Below, one piece after another: positions 16,501-25,026 of a stretch of DNA of 64,000 bases. Origin of the DNA: Bacteroidia bacterium. GTDB taxonomy: Bacteria > Bacteroidota > Bacteroidia > J057. The stretch is taken from contig JAWPMV010000001.1 of the NCBI GenBank assembly GCA_033391075.1, forward strand, positions 7,378,001 to 7,442,000. The letters are read 5' to 3'. The notes under the pieces are model-generated. The model did not search any database. It saw only the letters and a list, made by a program, of their open reading frames with translations, and was not told the origin of the DNA. The first letter of the stretch is position 1, and every line of letters begins with the position of its first letter. The position numbers and the translations under genes were made by a program.

Positions 16501-17364
16501 TTACTCATTAGCGATATACTCAAATACCTGAGAGCTGGCATGCTTGATACCCGGAGCCTGGTTGAGCACTCGGTTCATTTGTACCAACATACCATTGTTG
16601 TCATAGACGTAGGACATAACTCCCATTTGAACACCGTTTTCTTTCCATTCGGCTTCAATAGGATTACCCGCTACATTGTAGACATAATTGTACTCTACTA
16701 CATTATTAGTTTCAGTTTCTGTTTTTACCTGCACAAGCAGATCCATATCATTGTATGCATAAGAAACTTTCTTTTTCGTCATTCCGACAGCATCTTCTTC
16801 AGATTCACTGGTGGTTCTCCCCAACTCATCATAGGTAAATTTCTGAACTTGTTTCACCTGGTTGTTTTGAAGAAATTTGATTGCCACCAATTGACTGTCC
16901 GCATTGTAGATATATCTTCTGGATTCTATGAGCATGACATCATCTTTATTGATCATCTCATAGTTTTTGACCTGATAGATATTCTTGTTCCCATCAAAGC
17001 GATAGCCTGCTTTATAGGATTTGTTATAAATCTTGTCTTCTTTCAATTCCCACCGTAAAACTCCCCGATCATTATAATCAAACTCACGAATCTGGCTAGT
17101 GTCATTTTTTCCAAGCTCTACAAACTGGATCATTTGTCCCTCTTCGTCAAAAAGAAAGGTGCGGGAAGCATCATGCTTGGCGCTGAGAGAATAAAGACTG
17201 GAAAAAGATTTTACATTGATGGCTTTGATGTTGTTACGACGAACAAAACTGCCATCGAAATCCTTGGGATACCAGGATGACTCAGTGATTTTAAAGGGGA
17301 ATGATTGACCATAAGATACGGTACATATAGCCAATGAGATGAACAGAGTAAATATATTCCTCAT
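16501..17364 (-). CDS. Secreted YD/RHS-like repeat protein, small
   Basis: A 287-residue protein with a signal peptide (LFISLAICTVSYGQ). The body is a series of about 20-30-residue beta-hairpin units of the form YxYNxxGxLxxxxxxxxxxVxxxxYxY, for example TFLFDEEGQMIQFVE, REFDYNDRGVLRWEL, RRYIYNADSQLVAIKF, FTYDELGRTTSES, SYAYNDMDLLVQVKTE and YVYNVAGNPIEAEW. This resembles YD repeats of RHS shells, but at this length it cannot form a toxin cocoon and no C-terminal toxin domain follows. Stand-alone YD-like secreted proteins are common in Bacteroidota and their role is unknown. Confidence 0.7.
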   Translation of the reverse strand: MRNIFTLFISLAICTVSYGQSFPFKITESSWYPKDFDGSFVRRNNIKAINVKSFSSLYSLSAKHDASRTFLFDEEGQMIQFVELGKNDTSQIREFDYNDRGVLRWELKEDKIYNKSYKAGYRFDGNKNIYQVKNYEMINKDDVMLIESRRYIYNADSQLVAIKFLQNNQVKQVQKFTYDELGRTTSESEEDAVGMTKKKVSYAYNDMDLLVQVKTETETNNVVEYNYVYNVAGNPIEAEWKENGVQMGVMSYVYDNNGMLVQMNRVLNQAPGIKHASSQVFEYIANE

Positions 17365-17685
17365 AGAGAAAGCAAGGTTAACGTGCTTAATGGGTAACTA
17401 ACAACTTTTTACAATTGGCCTTCTGGTTGTATTAAAGGGGGGAATTGGGCGATAACTTTTTGTATTGTTCGTGTTAGAAGGAGGTTGGATTTTTGTCCGT
17501 CTTATATAAAAAACGAATAAAAACTTTACGCCCTTAGAACACAATACTTTAGGTTAACGCAATGAAGATACAGATTTATTAGGCATAAATTCAAGTGCTA
17601 TTCAAAATTTTATTTTTTCGAAGTATTTAACTAACAGATAATTATGCTCGTGCTAATTAATTTAGCTGGAAATCTGCACTTCTGC
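17365..17685. other. Intergenic region, AT-rich, nothing identified
   Basis: A 321-bp gap between the start of the YD-like gene and the stop of the RDD gene. It is AT-rich with poly-T/A tracts. No ORF with coding character, no convincing terminator and no RNA structure were found by eye. Confidence 0.5.
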
Positions 17686-18468
17686 CTATTTTCTCCCAAA
17701 AATATGATTATAATCTTGCAATAAAGTTTGCAAAAACTGACGGGGAGGCATGTCTGACTGAATCTTTGCTACTGATTTTACTTTTTCTGATAGTTTTCTG
17801 AGCAAACGAGGATTCGAGCTTTTAATTCCTGCATCCAGAACTTCTTTCAGGATGGAGACATCTCTATCTGAAAGTCTTTCGATTTCCGGGAACTTTACTA
17901 CATAATCCTGACCCGTTTCTACAAAAATAGTATCCCCAAAAGTTGTAACGAGTTTTAACTTGACCACCGTAGTACCTGCAGCTAAATCTCCCAGTCGTTG
18001 GTTGTTTTTTGTGATGCCTATGGCAATCAGTCCGACCACTCCGGGAATAAACACACCAAAGCCCCCACCGAAAATGCTGAAAATGTATAGAGAAAACCAT
18101 ACATCAATCATTTTCAGTACCCAGCGAATCAAATAATTGGAGAGGGTTGTAGACTTGCCATCCACCCGTATGGTGCGCAGTTTTAAGGCCATTTTCCCCA
18201 GGGTTTGCCCATTGAATAAAAATTCCATCAATAAGCTATAGGCAGCAGCAGGTAGCGTAAGTATCTGAAAGATGGCATTTTGTTTATACCAATAATCCCC
18301 TAAAGATTCATCCCCCATAGGACTCGTATTTACCAGATACAAGATCAGGAAGAGGTATAACCAATACAGAATGAAATCTATAAGTCCGGCAAGAATTCTT
18401 TCCCCCATATTGGCCACTGGGTATTCCAGTTCAATATTTTGGGTGGTAGGGATAATGATAGTTTTCAT
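17686..18468 (-). CDS. RDD family membrane protein
   Basis: A 260-residue membrane protein. The RDD domain occupies about 18-165: MGERILAGLIDFILYWLY (the R..A...D core in the first helix), a second helix with Asn/Tyr, GQTLGKMALKLRTIRVDGK after helix two, and a third pair including YLIRWVLKMIDVWFSLY. The C-terminal 90 residues are soluble and helical. RDD proteins are poorly defined; some are ion antiporters. Here it diverges by 88 bp from a SpoIIM/MoxR/DUF58 operon, a frequent companion in Bacteroidota, which suggests a joint envelope role. Confidence 0.85.
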   Translation of the reverse strand: MKTIIIPTTQNIELEYPVANMGERILAGLIDFILYWLYLFLILYLVNTSPMGDESLGDYWYKQNAIFQILTLPAAAYSLLMEFLFNGQTLGKMALKLRTIRVDGKSTTLSNYLIRWVLKMIDVWFSLYIFSIFGGGFGVFIPGVVGLIAIGITKNNQRLGDLAAGTTVVKLKLVTTFGDTIFVETGQDYVVKFPEIERLSDRDVSILKEVLDAGIKSSNPRLLRKLSEKVKSVAKIQSDMPPRQFLQTLLQDYNHIFGRK

Positions 18469-18555
18469 GGAAGAATTTTCCTAATTTCACTTTTCAACAT
18501 ACAGCCTGGTCGTCCCATGAGCTTTGACCCAGGACAAATATAGCACAATTATTAG

Positions 18556-19557
18556 ATGAGAGAGCCAGCTTTTCTGCGCCGAAATAAAGATAAATGGCTG
18601 GAATATGAAAAAACCTTGTCCTCAGGATATCAGGGAAACTTAGCTCCTGACCGTCTCGCAGAACTTTATGTCCAACTTACCGATGACCTTGCCTATGCAA
18701 GGACATTTTATCCCCAAAGCCAAACGGTCAAGTACCTCAATGGTCTTGCTGCCAGGACGCATTTAGCCATCTATAAAAACAAGCGCGAAAAGAGCAATCG
18801 ATTTGTCAACTTCTGGAAAACAGAATTGCCCCTGATTTATCGGAAGACCCATCGATATATGCTCTACTCTTTTGTCCTCTTTACTTTTACTTTTTTTGTT
18901 GGTTTTATCGCAACCCTCGAATCCGATACCTTCGCACGTGCGGTTTTGGGAGATGGTTATGTGGATATGACAATCGAGAATATCGAAAAGGGAGATCCCA
19001 TGGGCGTTTATAAGGATGACCCTTCCTTTCCCATGTTTGTGTCCATCTCTCTAAATAATATCCGAGTGTCTTTCTTTGCCTTCGTATTGGGCATATTTAT
19101 ATCCTTTGGAACCATGTATATACTCTTCCAAAATGGGATCATGGTGGGCGTATTCTTTGCCTTTTTCCATACCAAAGGTTTGATATGGGAAGCCCTGCCT
19201 GTAATATATATTCATGGTACGCTCGAACTTTCAGCTATCGTAATTGCCGGAGGCGCAGGTTTCTTGCTGGGAAATAGTATCCTTTTTCCTGGCACCTTTA
19301 CTCGACTTCAATCTGTACAAATGGCTGCAAAAGATGGCATCAAAATTCTGATTGGATTAGTTCCGGTATTCCTTATGGCAAGCTGGTTGGAATCTTATAT
19401 TACGCGTCTGACAGAAATGCCTTTGATCGTGAAGCTCCTGATAATTCTGGTTTCTCTGGCCTTTATTTTAGGGTATTACGTAATTTATCCCATCTATTTG
19501 GAGCGGAAAATGGGGCAGATAGCGATAGCCGATTTTTGGGAAAAAACAGCCGAATAG
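18556..19557 (+). CDS. Stage II sporulation protein M-like (SpoIIM/DUF95) membrane protein
   Basis: A 333-residue membrane protein that opens with the typical MREPAFLRRNKDKWLEYEKTL and RLAELYVQLTDDLAYARTFYP region (soluble, about 1-85). It then has around five or six transmembrane helices, including SFVLFTFTFFVGFIATLES, NIRVSFFAFVLGIFISFGTMYIL and IYIHGTLELSAIVIAGGAGFLLG. The EL.A...AG pattern is the SpoIIM signature. This organism type does not sporulate; the family occurs widely beside MoxR and DUF58 genes. First gene of a five-gene operon; the next starts 6 bp downstream. Confidence 0.88.
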   Translation: MREPAFLRRNKDKWLEYEKTLSSGYQGNLAPDRLAELYVQLTDDLAYARTFYPQSQTVKYLNGLAARTHLAIYKNKREKSNRFVNFWKTELPLIYRKTHRYMLYSFVLFTFTFFVGFIATLESDTFARAVLGDGYVDMTIENIEKGDPMGVYKDDPSFPMFVSISLNNIRVSFFAFVLGIFISFGTMYILFQNGIMVGVFFAFFHTKGLIWEALPVIYIHGTLELSAIVIAGGAGFLLGNSILFPGTFTRLQSVQMAAKDGIKILIGLVPVFLMASWLESYITRLTEMPLIVKLLIILVSLAFILGYYVIYPIYLERKMGQIAIADFWEKTAE

Positions 19558-19563
19558 ACAATC

Positions 19564-20274
19564 GTGAAAACAATAAAAATTCTACATATCCTGTGCATGT
19601 TTATATTCTTTTCTGGCTTTGAGCTGGAAGCGAAAGAACCTATACAGGATTTTGATAAAGAAAAGCTGGAAGAACTATGGGGAACGGAAGACTTTGATCA
19701 GGAAAAGAAAAATGAAGCTGTTCCTTTTTACGGGAAAGAACCCCTACGAAAAGGCTCTCCCAGCAATCAAAGTGGGAGCGGCAATGATCGAAGCATTTCT
19801 TCCCGCTCATCTTCCAGTAGCATAGGAGGTGCTGCTTCAACTTTCATGTACCTGATTGCTGCTTTATTTCTTTGTCTGATCGTGTATCTGGTCCTGAAAA
19901 GCACCCTCGGAGGCTCAGGTTTGAAAATTCAGGGCGACCAAATTCCCGAATTAGAAGAAGGAGATATTCAATCTTTGGATACGCGAAGCCTTATCGAACA
20001 AGCCCTGGATAGAAGCGACTACCGCCAGGCCATTCGTCTTCAATACCTGGATGTGCTCAAAGGGCTGGATGAAAAAAAGTGGATCCATTGGGAGCAGAAC
20101 AAAACCAATCAGGACTATGTGAAAGAGTTGAATAAATCTAAACATGGGGAAGTCTTTGAGAGATTGACCTTCCATTTCGATTATGCCTGGTACGGAGATT
20201 TTCGAGTGGGAAAAGACTTATATGATAAGATTGCCCCGGGATTTAGGGATTTTAAAAAGAGATTAGGAGCCTAA
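19564..20274 (+). CDS. DUF4129-domain membrane protein
   Basis: A 236-residue protein starting at GTG, 6 bp after the SpoIIM stop. Signal peptide (ILHILCMFIFFSGFELEA), an acidic then Ser/Gly-rich periplasmic segment (about 70-95), one transmembrane helix (TFMYLIAALFLCLIVYLVL) and a C-terminal cytoplasmic domain with the DUF4129 pattern: ALDRSDYRQAIRLQYLDVLKGL, NKTNQDYVKEL, and RLTFHFDYAWYGDF. Similar to the C-terminal extension of bacterial transglutaminase-like proteins. It probably forms a membrane complex with its operon partners; no enzymatic residues are seen. Confidence 0.82.
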   Translation: MKTIKILHILCMFIFFSGFELEAKEPIQDFDKEKLEELWGTEDFDQEKKNEAVPFYGKEPLRKGSPSNQSGSGNDRSISSRSSSSSIGGAASTFMYLIAALFLCLIVYLVLKSTLGGSGLKIQGDQIPELEEGDIQSLDTRSLIEQALDRSDYRQAIRLQYLDVLKGLDEKKWIHWEQNKTNQDYVKELNKSKHGEVFERLTFHFDYAWYGDFRVGKDLYDKIAPGFRDFKKRLGA

Positions 20275-20275
20275 G

Positions 20276-21493
20276 ATGAAGTTTGATAAAAGAACATATC
20301 TCTTTATGGGTACTGGAGTCGGATTGATTCTGGTCTTCTATTTCATTGCCTTATTATTTCCGGGGAAAAAGCAGGTGGACTGGAGAGAAAACTTTGAAGG
20401 AGACAGAAAAGAACCTTATGGTAGCTATTTATTGAAGAATAGCCTTGCGGATCTTTATGAGCTGGATTCTGTGATCGTGAAAGAAGCATCCATGTTCGAA
20501 CTCATGGCCCTGCAGGAGCAAAAAGGGGTGAGTATGTTTCTGATGAATAATAAAGTGAATTCAGATTATCTGGAAGTAGAGGAGATGATGCTTTTTGCAG
20601 AAAGAGGAAACCACCTCTTTATTGCAGCACGAGAGTTCCCCTACTATTTAGGAGATACCCTTAATTTTGTGATAAAGGAATATTCAGAAGAACAGGATTC
20701 TATCCAGTTGCGGTTATCGGAAGACTCTGAGCTTCAGGCTAAATTTCCCAGCTATGGAATGAACTACCTCATACCGGGTATGGAGAAGGAGCTGGAGGTG
20801 CTGGTAGAAGACGAGCAGGGAAATCCTACCATGATAAAATACCTGATTGGGAAAGGTAGTCTTACCATCAGCACGACTCCCCGTATTTACTGCAACTACT
20901 ATATGGTGCAGGATAGCAAAAGGGAGTTTATTTCAACCGCCCTCTCACAATTTCCGGTGCAAGAGGAATTGTGGTGGGATGAATACTACAAGAAAAACAA
21001 GTTCAGGTTTCGAGGAAGCTCCGGAGGAGGTGGGGGAGAAAATTCCGTCAGCACAATGGATTATATTTTCTCTCAGGAAGGACTCAAATGGGCCTTTTGG
21101 TTGAGTTTGTTGGCGCTGGCGGTTTATGCCATCTTTGAGTCAAAGCGCAAACAGCGAATTATTCCGGTCATCGAGCCCTTACCCAATTTGACCCTGGACT
21201 TTACAGAAACGGTTGGCAGGCTTTATTTTAAGTCTTCCGCACATAAAGAAATTGCCGAAAAAAGGGTCCGGGCTCTCCTGGCCTACATTCGCGAACACTA
21301 CTTTTTGAAAACCGATAAATTTGATGAGAAGTTCCTGGCTTCCCTTTCGGCCAAGTCCAACATTTCTCTAAAGGATGTTCGGGTACTTTTCAGAAGTATA
21401 GAAAGAATCAGAAATGCACCTGAGATCTCAGAATCTCAATTAATAGAAATCAACCAATCCATAGACAATTTTTATTCTCTAGGGGCACGATAA
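20276..21493 (+). CDS. DUF4350-domain membrane protein
   Basis: A 405-residue protein whose ATG lies one base after the previous stop. N-terminal transmembrane helix (GVGLILVFYFIALLFPG), then a periplasmic GATase-like DUF4350 region (FEGDRKEPYGSYLLKNSL at the start; LFAERGNHLFIAAREFP; a degenerate glutamine-amidotransferase fold with no catalytic triad visible), a second helix around 275-295 (GLKWAFWLSLLALAVYAIF) and a C-terminal cytoplasmic helical part. DUF4350 proteins nearly always sit between DUF4129 and MoxR genes, as here. Confidence 0.82.
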   Translation: MKFDKRTYLFMGTGVGLILVFYFIALLFPGKKQVDWRENFEGDRKEPYGSYLLKNSLADLYELDSVIVKEASMFELMALQEQKGVSMFLMNNKVNSDYLEVEEMMLFAERGNHLFIAAREFPYYLGDTLNFVIKEYSEEQDSIQLRLSEDSELQAKFPSYGMNYLIPGMEKELEVLVEDEQGNPTMIKYLIGKGSLTISTTPRIYCNYYMVQDSKREFISTALSQFPVQEELWWDEYYKKNKFRFRGSSGGGGGENSVSTMDYIFSQEGLKWAFWLSLLALAVYAIFESKRKQRIIPVIEPLPNLTLDFTETVGRLYFKSSAHKEIAEKRVRALLAYIREHYFLKTDKFDEKFLASLSAKSNISLKDVRVLFRSIERIRNAPEISESQLIEINQSIDNFYSLGAR

Positions 21494-21537
21494 GATGCCC
21501 ATTGGAAGGAAAGCACAGTGTATAAACAGAAAAATCT

Positions 21538-22638
21538 ATGTCAGAAGAACACACAAATCAGGAATTATCAGGGACAGAAGAGCCGACAAACCTTAGCCCA
21601 CAAACAGAGCAAACAGCTGTAGAACAGGAAGGCGTGAAGCTAGAAGGAGGAACCGAAAATAGCCCTGAAAATGAGTATGCCTTGCGAACCCCTCTGGCCG
21701 CTTTCAAGACTACGGTTCAAAAAGTTAAGGATGAGATTGGCCTGGTGATCGTAGGGCAGGAGAAGATGGTGGAACTGATGATGGCAGCTATGCTTGCTGA
21801 AGGTCATATATTGATCGAAGGAGTACCGGGAGTCGCAAAAACCCTTGCTTCCAAACTTCTGGCAAGAACTCTGGAAATTCCTTTTTCCAGGATACAATTT
21901 ACACCGGACCTAATGCCCTCAGATGTGCTTGGAACATCAGTCTTCAATGCCAAAACCACGGATTTTGAATTCCGTCCGGGCCCCATCTTTTCTCAAGTCG
22001 TCCTGATTGATGAGATCAACCGTGCTCCCGCCAAGACCCAGGCAGCTTTATTTGAGGTAATGGAAGAACGTCAGGTTACTATGGATGGAACCCGACACAT
22101 AATGAAAGCTCCTTTCCTCGTTATCGCTACCCAAAATCCCATTGAACAGGAAGGAACTTATCGTCTGCCCGAAGCTCAATTGGATAGATTTATGTTCAAA
22201 ATTGAAGTGGGATATCCCAGCCCGGAGGAAGAAAGCCGTATCCTGATGCACCACCACAACCGCAAAGGGATCAATGAAATCGAAGCAGTCAATGCGATTC
22301 TTTCTGCTGAAAAAATCCTCGAACTCCAGGCATTGGTAAAAGAGCTACACATAGAAGATAAACTGATGAACTATATCGTTCAGATTGTCAATAATACCCG
22401 AAACAATAAAGACATCTACCTCGGTGCTTCTCCACGTGCCTCCCTCAACATCATGATGGGAGCCAAAGCCATCGCAGCGATGCGAGGAAGAGATTTCGTT
22501 ACGCCCGAAGATATTCAGTTTGTAAGCGCGCCTGTATTGAGACACCGCATCGTTCTGACACCTGAAAAAGAAATGGAAGGTGCCAGCACAGAGTCTGTCG
22601 TAAAACAAATGGTCGAACAAGTAGAAGTTCCGAGATAA
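21538..22638 (+). CDS. MoxR-family AAA+ ATPase
   Basis: A 366-residue AAA+ ATPase. The first 45 residues are a low-complexity Glu/Thr-rich leader. The Walker A is GVPGVAKTLASKLLA, with GVAKT as usual for MoxR; RIQFTPDLMPSDVLGT and FRPGPIFSQVVLIDEINRAPAKTQAALFEVMEE carry Walker B, followed by sensor 1 (ATQNPIEQEGTYRLPEAQLDRF) and the C-terminal AAA lid. MoxR ATPases act as chaperones that load metals or remodel partner proteins, typically with a DUF58/VWA adaptor; that adaptor is encoded 17 bp downstream. Confidence 0.93.
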   Translation: MSEEHTNQELSGTEEPTNLSPQTEQTAVEQEGVKLEGGTENSPENEYALRTPLAAFKTTVQKVKDEIGLVIVGQEKMVELMMAAMLAEGHILIEGVPGVAKTLASKLLARTLEIPFSRIQFTPDLMPSDVLGTSVFNAKTTDFEFRPGPIFSQVVLIDEINRAPAKTQAALFEVMEERQVTMDGTRHIMKAPFLVIATQNPIEQEGTYRLPEAQLDRFMFKIEVGYPSPEEESRILMHHHNRKGINEIEAVNAILSAEKILELQALVKELHIEDKLMNYIVQIVNNTRNNKDIYLGASPRASLNIMMGAKAIAAMRGRDFVTPEDIQFVSAPVLRHRIVLTPEKEMEGASTESVVKQMVEQVEVPR

Positions 22639-22655
22639 TCATTTAAGAATCCGCT

Positions 22656-23990
22656 TTGAATACATTTTTTAAAAGTCTGTTTCTTCGACCGAGGCTCTTC
22701 ATAGTCTGGGGGGGACTGATTGCCTTTTTTGTCAGTGCATATCTATTCCCCTTACTTATACCTCTGGCCAAGATTGCGACCATGGTTCTTGCGGCATTTT
22801 GCTTTCTGGATGCAGCTCTTTTGTATTTGGGGAAAGGCAAAGTTGTAGGGGAAAGACTTACTCCGGAAAGGTTCTCAAATGGTGATATCAACCTCGTCAA
22901 GCTGAAACTGAAGAATGAATATAACTTTCCTGTTCAGTTGGAAGTGATAGATGAGGCACCTGATCAGTTTCAACTCAGGAAATTGAAGTTCTTCTCTAAT
23001 CTTAAATCAGGAGGAGAAGATCAAGTCGAATACGAACTTAGACCGGTCGAAAGAGGGGAGTACCATTTTGGAGGATTACATGTATTTGTTTCTTCTCCCT
23101 TAGGTTTGTTGAAAAGACGCTTTACTTTTGGACAGGATCAGATGGTTCCAACCTATCCCTCTTATATCCAGATGCGCCGCTTTCAGTTTCTCGCCATTTC
23201 TCAGAGGCTCAATGATGTCGGAGTAAAGCAAATCCGGAGATTGGGAAACAGTACCGAATTTGAAAAGATAAAAGAGTACGTAAGAGGGGATGACTATCGC
23301 ACGATCAACTGGAAGGCTACCGCTCGATCCGGAAAATTGATGGTCAATCAGTACATCGATGAGCGGGCCCAATATGTTTACTGTCTCATTGATAAAAGCC
23401 GGGGTATGAAAATGCCTTTCGAGGGCATGAGTCTGCTGGATTATGCCATCAATGCCTGTCTTGTACTTAGCAATATTGCCCTCTATCGTCAGGACAGAAG
23501 TGGATTGATCACTTTCGCAGAAAAGATTGATGCTTGCTTACCGGCCACCAATAAAATGACCCAGATGAATCGGATTCAGGAGGTGTTGTATAATCAGAAA
23601 ACCCAATACCTGGAAGCCGATTACGAACGTCTATATACCTTTGTCAAACATAAAATTTCCCAAAGGAGTCTCCTGATCCTCTTTACCAATTTTGAAACCC
23701 TGACTGCCGTGAGGCGCCAATTGCCTTACTTACAAAAAATCGCTAAAAACCATCTGTTGGTGGTCGTGTTTTTTGAGAATACCGAACTCAGTGGATTGCT
23801 TGAGTCAAATCCTAAAAACACCGAGGAGATTTACATCAAATCCATCGGGGAAAATTTTGCCTTCGAAAAGCAACAAATTGTTAGAGAGTTGGAAAGGAAT
23901 GGAATTATATCCATCCTTTCACCCCCACAAAGCCTCACAGTCAATACCATCAATAAATACCTCGAGATAAAATCACGGGCCATGATCTGA
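22656..23990 (+). CDS. DUF58 domain protein (MoxR partner, VWA-like)
   Basis: A 444-residue protein with two N-terminal transmembrane helices. The DUF58 signature is complete: FEKIKEYVRGDDYRTINWKATARSGKLMVNQY, followed by the VWA-like fold with YCLIDKSRGM. The usual MIDAS motif is DxSxS; here it reads DKSRG, so metal binding may be altered. The start is TTG at 22656 because it is the only one that keeps the first membrane segment in full; no nearby ATG fits. Last gene of the SpoIIM-MoxR operon. Confidence 0.88.
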   Translation: MNTFFKSLFLRPRLFIVWGGLIAFFVSAYLFPLLIPLAKIATMVLAAFCFLDAALLYLGKGKVVGERLTPERFSNGDINLVKLKLKNEYNFPVQLEVIDEAPDQFQLRKLKFFSNLKSGGEDQVEYELRPVERGEYHFGGLHVFVSSPLGLLKRRFTFGQDQMVPTYPSYIQMRRFQFLAISQRLNDVGVKQIRRLGNSTEFEKIKEYVRGDDYRTINWKATARSGKLMVNQYIDERAQYVYCLIDKSRGMKMPFEGMSLLDYAINACLVLSNIALYRQDRSGLITFAEKIDACLPATNKMTQMNRIQEVLYNQKTQYLEADYERLYTFVKHKISQRSLLILFTNFETLTAVRRQLPYLQKIAKNHLLVVVFFENTELSGLLESNPKNTEEIYIKSIGENFAFEKQQIVRELERNGIISILSPPQSLTVNTINKYLEIKSRAMI

Positions 23991-24005
23991 TTGAGGAAAA
24001 ATCCG

Positions 24006-24013
24006 TAGTTTTG
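24006..24013 (+). promoter_or_regulatory. Candidate -7 box of the aldo/keto reductase gene (TAGTTTTG)
   Basis: Exact TAnnTTTG match 26 bp before the ATG at 24040, in the short gap after the DUF58 stop. It implies independent transcription of the reductase. Confidence 0.4.
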
Positions 24014-24039
24014 GGACGCTTTACTCAAAAAAACCTTCA

Positions 24040-25023
24040 ATGAACTACAGAACCCTCGGCAAAACCAAATGGAAAATTTCGGATGTATCCCTTGGCACCT
24101 GGCAAGTAGGTGGCAAATGGGGGCAGCCCTTTGATCCAAAACGTGCAAATGAAATTATCCGCACAGCTATAGACAATGGAGTCAACTTCATAGATACAGC
24201 GGATGTATACTCAGATGGATTGAGTGAGCAGGCGGTTTCTAAAGCCGTCAAAGAAACCAGTGAAAAAGTATTTATTGCAAGTAAATGTGGCCGAAGATTG
24301 AGCCCGCATAATGCCGATGGCTACAATCGGGAAAATATCACCCGATTTGTGGAGGAAAGTTTGCAGCGAATGAAAATTGATACCATCGACCTCATTCAAC
24401 TTCATTGTCCTCCAACAGAAGTCTTTGAGCGTCCTGAAGTCTTTGGGATTTTGGATGACCTGCGTGAACAGGGAAAAATCAGAAGATATGGAGTGAGTGT
24501 TGAAAAAGTCGAGGAAGCGATGAAAGCCATTAAATTTCCCAATGTGGCTACGGTTCAAATCATCTTTAATCTCTTTCGCCTGAAACCAGCTGAGGAATTT
24601 TTTGCAGCCGCACAAAAAGCCAATGTGGGCATACTTGCTCGCGTTCCTCTGGCCAGTGGGCTGCTTTCCGGGAAAATGAACCTTGATACCAAATTTGGCG
24701 AGCACGATCACCGAAACTTCAACCGCAATGGCGAGGCTTTTGATAAAGGGGAAACCTTTTCAGGAGTCGATTATGCCCTGGGATTGAAGGTGGTGAAAGA
24801 ATATATCCGCCTTTTTGGGGAAGAATACCTGGTCCAACATGCGCTGAGATGGATCCTCATGCATGAGGCCGTTTCCTGTGTGATTCCTGGCGCAAGTTCT
24901 GTAGACCAGGTACTCTCCAATGTCATGGCTTCTGAAATTCCAGCCTTACCTGAATTGGCGATGGAAGATGTGCTCAAGGTTTATGATACACATGTACGTG
25001 AGCATGTCCATCACCTTTGGTAA
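24040..25023 (+). CDS. Aldo/keto reductase
   Basis: A 327-residue (alpha/beta)8 oxidoreductase. The catalytic tetrad is visible: Asp and Tyr in NFIDTADVYSDGLSE, Lys in VFIASKCGRR and His in LIQLHCPP. The C-terminal NADPH-binding region includes ARVPLASGLLSGKM and SCVIPGASSVDQV. It should reduce carbonyls to alcohols with NAD(P)H in the cytoplasm. Subgroup resembles YajO/PdxI-like or Gfo-type sugar-aldehyde reductases; the substrate is unknown. Converges with the membrane protein gene ending at 25027. Confidence 0.9.
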   Translation: MNYRTLGKTKWKISDVSLGTWQVGGKWGQPFDPKRANEIIRTAIDNGVNFIDTADVYSDGLSEQAVSKAVKETSEKVFIASKCGRRLSPHNADGYNRENITRFVEESLQRMKIDTIDLIQLHCPPTEVFERPEVFGILDDLREQGKIRRYGVSVEKVEEAMKAIKFPNVATVQIIFNLFRLKPAEEFFAAAQKANVGILARVPLASGLLSGKMNLDTKFGEHDHRNFNRNGEAFDKGETFSGVDYALGLKVVKEYIRLFGEEYLVQHALRWILMHEAVSCVIPGASSVDQVLSNVMASEIPALPELAMEDVLKVYDTHVREHVHHLW

Positions 25024-25026
25024 GCT

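Noticed and set aside
16501-17364. YD-like protein considered as an RHS polymorphic toxin
   Set aside because: Far too short, no RHS core PxxxxDPxG motif, no toxin domain and no immunity gene downstream.
18556-19557. SpoIIM homologue considered as evidence of sporulation
   Set aside because: No other sporulation gene is present, and this family is common in non-sporulating bacteria beside MoxR/DUF58 genes.
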